Shown piece after piece: positions 6,077 to 10,304 of a DNA stretch of 10,304 nucleotides. The stretch is from an uncultured Collinsella sp. (GTDB lineage Bacteria; Actinomycetota; Coriobacteriia; Coriobacteriales; Coriobacteriaceae), in the NCBI GenBank assembly GCA_900545075.1, contig UQXT01000073.1:1-10304 (forward strand), written 5' to 3'. Each line of letters starts with the position of its first letter. Within the stretch, counting starts at the first letter, position 1. Below the pieces are notes generated by a model. That model did no database searches and was not told the origin of the DNA. It worked only from the letters and a program-made list of their open reading frames with translations. The translations under genes and the position numbers were made by a program.

Positions 6077-7015
6077 TTATCCGCGTAAGAAAGCATTTGC
6101 GCTGGTAGCCGCTATGGCTCCATCAGAAACAGCGGTCACAACTTGGCGCAAACGCTTGGAACGGATATCGCCGGCAGCAAATAAGCCAGGCGTGCGGGTA
6201 GCCATCGATTCATCAGTCACAATACCGCCGTCGAGCGCCAGATCCACCAGATGCTCTACAAGCTCGGTATGGGGCTGCGTGCCAGCAAAGACAAAAATGC
6301 CAAACGAACCAGGGCCAAAGGACTCAGAATAGGTTTCACCGGTAGCGTTTTCCTTGAAGGTGATAGTCGTGGGCATGGCCTCGCCCGATAGTTCCACGAT
6401 ACTAGTTTGGTACCTAACTGAAATATTATCTTTTGCGAGAACCTTTTGAACCACGCCATCGGGGGCACGGAACTGATCGCGGCGCAAGACGATGGTCACG
6501 CTACTGGCGATTTCTGACAGGAACAGGGCTTCCTCGCAGGCGGCATTGCCGCCACCGATGACAAAGACCTGCTTGCCACGAAAGAACATGCCGTCGCACA
6601 TCGCGCAATACGAAACGCCTCGACCGCGATACGTATCCTCGCCAACAAAACCAGCAGATCGCGGCGTGGCACCCATGCAAGCGATAACGCTCGAGGCAAG
6701 CGTATCGCCCATATCGTGATGCACCGTAAACAACGCCGCATCCGCATCGTAATCGATACCCGTAACCATGCTCCATGCAACCTGTGCTCCCAGGCCCTCT
6801 GCATGTTGCTGAAAACGCTCGCCGAGTTCGGCGCCACTCAAGAGAGGAATGCCCGGATAGTTCTCGACCTCATTGGTTGTGGCGATCTGTCCTCCCGACA
6901 TGCCCTGTTCAATCACGGTCGTCGTTAGGTTAGCGCGCGCCGCATAAATGGCTGCAGCATAGCCCGCAGGCCCGCCGCCGATAATCGCAACATCGATCGG
7001 CTGATGAGTAGTCAT
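6077..7015 (-). CDS. trxB: Thioredoxin reductase
   Basis: This is an FAD enzyme that reduces thioredoxin or a related partner with NAD(P)H. The 312-aa product has the usual low-molecular-weight TrxB length. It has the FAD motif G-G-G-P-A-G (13-18), the redox pair C137-A-M-C140-D-G, and the nucleotide-binding G-G-G-N-A-A (154-159). R178-R179-D-x-F-R lies in the NADPH phosphate-contact region, and the C-terminal FAD motif is G-L-F-A-A-G-D-I-R (277-285). Small departures from the usual form are Ala-Met instead of Ala-Thr in the active site, N-A-A instead of D-S-A, and Leu instead of His before R-R-D. The start ATG 7015 has AGGAGG seven nt upstream. The frame stays open to 7669 on the same strand, but that stretch only mirrors the opposite gene. 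trxB is single-gene, with its own terminator, and divergent from the glycosyltransferase gene. No thioredoxin gene is in view. Confidence 0.94.
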   Translation of the reverse strand: MTTHQPIDVAIIGGGPAGYAAAIYAARANLTTTVIEQGMSGGQIATTNEVENYPGIPLLSGAELGERFQQHAEGLGAQVAWSMVTGIDYDADAALFTVHHDMGDTLASSVIACMGATPRSAGFVGEDTYRGRGVSYCAMCDGMFFRGKQVFVIGGGNAACEEALFLSEIASSVTIVLRRDQFRAPDGVVQKVLAKDNISVRYQTSIVELSGEAMPTTITFKENATGETYSESFGPGSFGIFVFAGTQPHTELVEHLVDLALDGGIVTDESMATRTPGLFAAGDIRSKRLRQVVTAVSDGAIAATSANAFLRG

Positions 7016-7132
7016 GAAGAGACCTCCTGTCGAAAGATTGGCGTTCTTTGCGCTCATACCCAAATTTATGCGAACGTGACACTCATGCACTACAATGATT
7101 CTCTGCGAATCAAAGACGAAGGGGAGATATCG
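7016..7132. promoter_or_regulatory. Divergent promoter region of trxB and the glycosyltransferase
   Basis: This 117-bp gap must drive both divergent genes. On the plus strand TACAAT (7091-7096) is a good -10 box without a clear -35. On the minus strand, GTGTCA (7082-7077) and TATGAG (7058-7053) are 18 bp apart, each matching consensus at 4 of 6 positions. AGGAGG (trxB, 7028-7023) and GGGGAG (glycosyltransferase, 7121-7126) are strong ribosome binding sites that fix both starts. I see no clear operator. Confidence 0.35.
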
Positions 7133-8434
7133 ATGGATCAGACGCAGACGAGCGACGACGCTCCCCTGCCCACGCACAGCACTCCCCAATCGGAGCAAAC
7201 CACACTCTTGGCTCAGCAAAAACCTCTCGTGACCATTGTGCACGCCTCGGTCGGCTCGGGCCACAAGGCCGCCGCAAATGCGATTGCGCAGGCATTCGAC
7301 CTCATCCGCGGCGCCAATGGCATCCCCGAGGATGTTGAGATTGAAGTGCTCGATATCCTTGATTTTGGACGCATAAAATTCGATGGCAACAAAACGGCTG
7401 CCTCGTTTACCGGCGCTACGCGCCCAATTTATGACTTGACCTGGCGTTATACCCTTACAGGACACCTGCTTTGGGGCGGCGGCACGGCATGGTCGCGCAT
7501 CATGTTCCCCGCATTTAACGAATACGTTCGGACTCGTAGGCCCATTGCCGTGGTAGCCACACATATCACGGCAGCCAACGTAGCCGTTGGTGCGCGCGTC
7601 ATTACGGGCATCGACTATCCCGTCATTTGCGTACCGACCGATTACGAGGTGGAGGGCTGGTGGCCCCATAAGGACACCGACCTATTCTGTGTGGCAAACG
7701 AGTTTATGGCCGAGACACTCCGTCCCCGCAAGGTTCCCGAGACCAAGATCCGCATTACGGGCATTCCCATTCGCGCCGGGTTTGATACGGATTACAATCG
7801 CGAGGAAGAACTCGAGAAGTTCAATCTCCCCACCGATAAGACCATTGTGCTGGTAATGGCCGGCGCCAGTTTGCCTCAACCGTACGTTCGCTTTCGCGCG
7901 GCGATGGACCACACCCTCCCCTTCCTGCGCAGTTTCGAGGACATGCACTTTGTCTTTTTGCCGGGCAAGGATGCCGAATATGCCACCCGTCTCAAAACGC
8001 TTTTCGATGCCATGAAACTCGAGAACGTCACGGTTCTTGACTACGTCGATGACATGGCAGCGCTTATGCATGGCTGCGACTTAGCAATTCTCAAATCGGG
8101 CGGACTCACTGTTACCGAATGCCTGTGCGCACACCTTCCGATGATTCTACTGGGCAAGTCATATGGCCAGGAAAAGGCCAACACCACGATGCTCACCGGC
8201 ATGGGCGCCAGCATGCATGTCACCACCGCACGAGAACTCATCGTGACGCTTCGTCACCTGCACGACCACCCCGAATCACTCAAAGCCCTACTCATCAACG
8301 GCGAAGTACTACGCCGCCCTCACGCTGCCAAAGACATCGCCATCGCAACCATGGAGCTCGTAGGCAAGCCCCAAAAGCGCAAACGAGCCTTCTGCCGCTT
8401 CTACTGGGGCGGAAAGCCCGCGCATATCCGCTAG
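7133..8434 (+). CDS. MGDG synthase-like family glycosyltransferase (UgtP-type)
   Basis: This 433-aa protein belongs to the monogalactosyldiacylglycerol-synthase/UgtP group of GT28-like enzymes, which transfer sugars from UDP-sugars to diacylglycerol at the inner membrane face. The N-terminal acceptor-side motif H-A-S-V-G-S-G-H-K-A-A-A-N-A (37-50) is typical. It is followed by P-T-D-Y-E-V-E-G-W-W (168-177) and G-I-P-I-R-x-G-F (210-217). The donor-site motif K-S-G-G-L-T-V-T-E-C (321-330) is clear. The first 30 residues are a polar Gln/Thr/Ser tail, and the last 25 are basic and aromatic (K-R-K-R at 415-418), possibly aiding membrane contact. I chose ATG 7133 with GGGGAG six nt upstream, although the frame is open to 7004. 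The exact sugar and acceptor cannot be read from sequence. A 104-bp hairpin element begins 11 nt after the stop. Confidence 0.9.
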   Translation: MDQTQTSDDAPLPTHSTPQSEQTTLLAQQKPLVTIVHASVGSGHKAAANAIAQAFDLIRGANGIPEDVEIEVLDILDFGRIKFDGNKTAASFTGATRPIYDLTWRYTLTGHLLWGGGTAWSRIMFPAFNEYVRTRRPIAVVATHITAANVAVGARVITGIDYPVICVPTDYEVEGWWPHKDTDLFCVANEFMAETLRPRKVPETKIRITGIPIRAGFDTDYNREEELEKFNLPTDKTIVLVMAGASLPQPYVRFRAAMDHTLPFLRSFEDMHFVFLPGKDAEYATRLKTLFDAMKLENVTVLDYVDDMAALMHGCDLAILKSGGLTVTECLCAHLPMILLGKSYGQEKANTTMLTGMGASMHVTTARELIVTLRHLHDHPESLKALLINGEVLRRPHAAKDIAIATMELVGKPQKRKRAFCRFYWGGKPAHIR

Positions 8435-8444
8435 TCGAATGTCC

Positions 8445-8548
8445 GCCGCTCTGCCGGAGCCGCCCTTATATCATTCCATGCTCAAACATTCTCGCTTCGC
8501 TGCGAAACTGCGCGTGGAACGATATAAGGGCGGCTCCGGCAGAGCGGC
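8445..8548 (+). repeat. 104-bp hairpin element, copy 1 (downstream of the glycosyltransferase)
   Basis: Perfect 28-bp arms (8445-8472 and 8521-8548) enclose 48 nt. After one A-C mismatch, pairing continues inward for eight more positions, including one G-U. The central 58 bp (8468-8525) recur in opposite orientation at 8828-8885 with 53 of 58 identical. The element starts 11 nt after the glycosyltransferase stop codon. No T-tract follows, so it is not a standard intrinsic terminator. I found no flanking target duplication and no protein-coding content. Confidence 0.92.
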
Positions 8549-8804
8549 TGCGTTTACTTACTAGCAGCTACTTCGGTATCCCCTCCATTAGAACCTGCAA
8601 AGGTAAAACAGGAAAATATAAATACAGTAAGCCGATGCGACAAAGGCGGTATCCCTTTGCCGCATACTAACTAGAACCTAAAACACATTCCCGGTTAGGA
8701 TTTACAAAGATGTAGTCCAGCTAATAGAGAGTCAGAACAACAAACAAGTCGTAATTATATTGATGAGGCCCACCGCGCAAGTCGAAATACATATTCAAGT
8801 ATGT
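8549..8804. other. AT-rich spacer between the two hairpin elements
   Basis: This 256-bp stretch is clearly more AT-rich than the flanking genes. I find no credible gene on either strand; the open frames are short and lack ribosome binding sites. It holds one more hairpin: ATGCGACAAAGG (8635-8646) against CCTTTGCCGCAT (8654-8665), 12 positions with one non-Watson-Crick pair that becomes G-U in a minus-strand RNA. A small ACATA/TATGT palindrome (8789-8804) abuts the second 104-bp element. It may be a decayed insertion or an unrecognised RNA. Confidence 0.5.
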
Positions 8805-8908
8805 GGCCTCTCACCCGGGGCCCACACATATCGTCCCGCGCGCAGTTTCGCAGCGTAGCGAGAATGTTTGAGCACGGGATGATATGTGTGGGCCCCGGGT
8901 GAGAGGCC
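8805..8908 (-). repeat. 104-bp hairpin element, copy 2 (downstream of dut)
   Basis: Perfect 28-bp arms (8805-8832 and 8881-8908), or 29 bp counting T8804-A8909, enclose 48 nt. The core reads on the minus strand, so relative to dut it has the same orientation as copy 1 has to the glycosyltransferase gene. It begins 21 nt after the dut stop codon. The outer 23 bp of the arms are only weakly similar to copy 1, yet perfectly self-complementary. No T-tract follows in the dut direction. Confidence 0.92.
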
Positions 8909-8929
8909 AACTCTACATCTTGAAAATGA

Positions 8930-9373
8930 TTAAGCGACGCCGCTGGAGCCGAAGCCTCCTTTGCCTCGGTCGGTTTCGTCTAGTTCTTCCACTTCTACGA
9001 GGTTGACCGTGGGGACTTCTTGGATGACGAGTTGGGCTATGCGGTCGCCTTTGTTGATCTGGATATTGTTGGTGGGATCCAGGTTGATGAGGATGACCTT
9101 AAGCTCGCCTCGATAGTGAGCGTCGATGAGGCCGGGGGTGTTGACTATAGACAGTCCCTGCTTAATGGCTAGGCCGCTGCGGGGCTGGACAAAGCCAGCA
9201 TAGCCATCGGGCAGTGCAATAGCCAAGCCAGTGGAGACCAATCGGCGCTCAAAGGGCTTGAGGGTGCAGTCTTCGTTGGCACGGAGGTCAAGGCCGGCAT
9301 CTGTGGGATGAGCGTATTTGGGAAGCTCGACCGTGGGATCGAGACGCTTAATGTTAACGGTAATGTTGGACAT
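8930..9373 (-). CDS. dut: Deoxyuridine 5'-triphosphate nucleotidohydrolase (dUTPase)
   Basis: dUTPase hydrolyses dUTP to dUMP and pyrophosphate, keeping uracil out of DNA and supplying dUMP for thymidylate. The 147-aa product has standard length for a homotrimeric enzyme. All five motifs are present: D-A-G-L-D-L (25-30), P-R-S-G-L-A (64-69), P-G-L-I-D-A-H-Y-R-G (80-89, with catalytic D84), G-D-R-I-A-Q-L-V-I (109-117) and R-G-K-G-G-F-G-S-S-G (136-145). The start ATG 9373 is 4 nt after the nrdR stop, with AAGGTG five nt upstream overlapping the nrdR end, so the two are translationally coupled. Both act on dNTP supply, which fits co-expression. A 104-bp hairpin element lies just downstream. Confidence 0.96.
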   Translation of the reverse strand: MSNITVNIKRLDPTVELPKYAHPTDAGLDLRANEDCTLKPFERRLVSTGLAIALPDGYAGFVQPRSGLAIKQGLSIVNTPGLIDAHYRGELKVILINLDPTNNIQINKGDRIAQLVIQEVPTVNLVEVEELDETDRGKGGFGSSGVA

Positions 9374-9377
9374 GAAA

Positions 9378-9821
9378 TCACCTTAGCTTGTCGAGCTCTT
9401 GCAAAAACTCGTCGACGTCTTTGAAATCGCGATAGACCGAGGCAAAGCGAATGTATGCCACCTTGTCGATCTTGGCCAAGCGCTTGAGCACCATATCGCC
9501 CAGTTCGTGGGACGTTACAGCCGTCAGCGTACGGGAACGCAGCTCCACCTCGATATCATCGATGATCTCGTTGAGCTTTTTCGTATCGATATCACGCTTA
9601 ATCGTGGCGCGCATCAGACCGACCAGCAGCTTGTTGCGATCGAACCGCTGCTTTGACCCATCAGACTTGATGACCTCGATGGGATCTTCGCAGCGCTCGA
9701 ACGTCGTAAAACGATAATTGCACGAACAGCATTCGCGACGACGCTTGATAGTGTTGTTCGACTCCTGCATACGGGAATCGACAACGCGGGTATGTGCCTT
9801 GCCGCATTTGGGACAGCGCAT
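9378..9821 (-). CDS. nrdR: Transcriptional repressor NrdR
   Basis: NrdR represses ribonucleotide reductase genes in response to ATP/dATP. The 147-aa product has the N-terminal zinc ribbon C3-P-K-C6 and C31-x2-C34, with the typical R-R-R-E-C and F-T-T-F-E surroundings. An ATP-cone domain covers about 46-137, opening P-I-E-V-I-K-S-D-G. Length and layout match the family. The start ATG 9821 has a strong GGAGGAGG upstream (9833-9826). The start codon also lies inside an 11-bp inverted repeat that could fold in the mRNA (listed separately). It is 51 nt downstream of the LysM gene and 4 nt upstream of dut. I did not find an evident NrdR box in this window, so its ribonucleotide reductase targets presumably lie elsewhere. 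Confidence 0.96.
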   Translation of the reverse strand: MRCPKCGKAHTRVVDSRMQESNNTIKRRRECCSCNYRFTTFERCEDPIEVIKSDGSKQRFDRNKLLVGLMRATIKRDIDTKKLNEIIDDIEVELRSRTLTAVTSHELGDMVLKRLAKIDKVAYIRFASVYRDFKDVDEFLQELDKLR

Positions 9822-9858
9822 GGTACCTCCTCCTAAACGATAACAAGGGTACCATGCG
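9817..9858 (-). promoter_or_regulatory. Inverted repeat over the nrdR start codon
   Basis: CGCATGGTACC (9817-9827) and GGTACCATGCG (9848-9858) form a perfect 11-bp inverted repeat with a 20-nt loop. In the nrdR mRNA the 3' arm contains the ATG start codon, and the loop contains most of the GGAGGAGG ribosome binding site. The fold could limit translation, or the DNA could be a protein-binding palindrome. The structure is seen; the role is inferred. Confidence 0.65.
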
Positions 9859-9872
9859 ACCAGGCCGAAATC

Positions 9873-10304
9873 TTACGAACGAGTCGGAACTTTCAGAACT
9901 GCACCAGCATCAAGAGAGCCGCAATCGAGGTGATTGACGCTACGAATCATGTCGGAAGTCTCCTGCGTGGAAAGGCCATCGATGGGATGCTCCTGGGCAA
10001 GCGACCACAGGGAATCTCCGGACTGCACGCGAACCGTCTCATAGGCAACGTTGGCTACAGAATCGGCATATGCTGCGTGACGAGCAGAAAAAACTGACGT
10101 GGCGAGCACGAAGAACAGGGTGAACGCTACGGCAACAGCAACAATCGTCGAGGCCTTCAGGGAAACAGGAGCCAAAGCAACGGACGCACGCTGGGTGCGA
10201 ACGGGCTTAGCGGCCATGGCCTGAAAATGAGAGCGTCCGCCCTTCACGACCGTAAAGGCAGGCGTGGCGGGCGCCTCGAGCTTAAGGGCGAGGTTTCCCT
10301 GGAC
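9873..10304 (-). CDS. LysM-domain membrane protein, 5' end outside the window
   Basis: The frame is open to the window edge, giving 143 visible residues; the true start probably lies beyond 10304. A GTG at 10247 exists but has no ribosome binding site. The visible part begins V-Q-G-N-L-A-L-K and has a basic stretch. One transmembrane helix follows at about residues 53-70 of the visible part (I-V-A-V-A-V-A-F-T-L-F-F-V-L). The C-terminal LysM domain opens V-R-V-Q-S-G-D-S-L-W-S-L-A-Q and ends G-A-V-L-K-V-P-T. LysM binds peptidoglycan, so the protein is likely membrane-anchored with the domain outside. A small LysM membrane protein beside nrdR recalls actinobacterial ChiZ/DivS and firmicute YneA, SOS-linked division inhibitors encoded next to lexA. 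No lexA is visible here, so that role is only a possibility. Confidence 0.85.
   Translation of the reverse strand, partial: VQGNLALKLEAPATPAFTVVKGGRSHFQAMAAKPVRTQRASVALAPVSLKASTIVAVAVAFTLFFVLATSVFSARHAAYADSVANVAYETVRVQSGDSLWSLAQEHPIDGLSTQETSDMIRSVNHLDCGSLDAGAVLKVPTRS

Noticed and set aside
7016..7669. Long same-strand extension upstream of trxB
   Set aside because: It lies opposite the glycosyltransferase gene, carries no recognisable domain, and the trxB ATG at 7015 has a strong AGGAGG.
8445..8548. Plain Rho-independent terminator
   Set aside because: The stem is far longer than usual, the loop is large and conserved, and no T-tract follows. A role in transcript ends remains possible and is given as a finding.
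8119..8670. 183-residue plus-strand frame running from the glycosyltransferase gene into the hairpin region
   Set aside because: It is a shadow frame of the glycosyltransferase gene rich in Arg, Pro and Ser, and its tail runs through the hairpin element. There is no domain or start signal.
8445..8908. CRISPR array or integron attC sites
   Set aside because: There are only two copies, in opposite orientation and without regular spacers, so it is not CRISPR. The hairpins resemble attC only in having variable paired arms; I see no core GTTRRRY site or integrase.

Overview
The window looks like ordinary chromosome from a moderately high-GC actinobacterium. The closest fit is a gut anaerobe of the Coriobacteriia (Collinsella-like), but this is inferred from gene content and no database was searched. 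The main clue is the run CDP-alcohol phosphatidyltransferase, GarA/OdhI-like FHA protein, MerR regulator, which resembles the pgsA2-garA-merR neighbourhood of mycobacteria. The combination of NrdR with a LysM membrane protein, plus DegV and DUF1836 proteins, also fits.

Layout. Positions 1-318 hold no gene I can support, but contain a near-perfect inverted repeat (136-190). Positions 319-4133 are one plus-strand cluster with short gaps: a phospholipid synthase, a phosphorylation-switch FHA protein, a MerR regulator, adenine phosphoribosyltransferase (apt) and a secreted NlpC/P60 cell-wall hydrolase. It ends at a terminator near 4159-4195. A DegV fatty-acid-binding protein (4311-5177) follows with its own promoter. 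It converges on a minus-strand DUF1836 regulator (5251-5862), with a bidirectional terminator between them. Thioredoxin reductase (trxB, minus, 6077-7015) has its own strong terminator and is divergent from an MGDG-synthase-like glycosyltransferase (plus, 7133-8434). On the right, a minus-strand group reads LysM membrane protein (cut by the window edge), nrdR, dut. nrdR and dut are tightly coupled.

The most striking feature is in the gene-free stretch 8435-8929 between the convergent glycosyltransferase and dut. Two 104-bp hairpin elements (8445-8548 and 8805-8908) each follow the stop codon of the neighbouring gene, and each has the same orientation relative to that gene. Their central 58 bp match at 53 positions, and four of the five differences form two compensatory base-pair swaps. 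The outer 23 bp of the arms differ strongly between copies, yet each arm is perfectly self-complementary. This suggests selection on hairpin structure as well as core sequence. I do not recognise the family.

Other regulatory signals are a 17-bp motif (15/17 identical) in front of both degV and the DUF1836 gene, consistent with a shared operator, and a perfect 11-bp inverted repeat that would pair the nrdR start codon into an mRNA stem. Together the genes cover membrane lipid and glycolipid synthesis, fatty-acid binding, envelope turnover, purine salvage, dNTP control and thiol redox.
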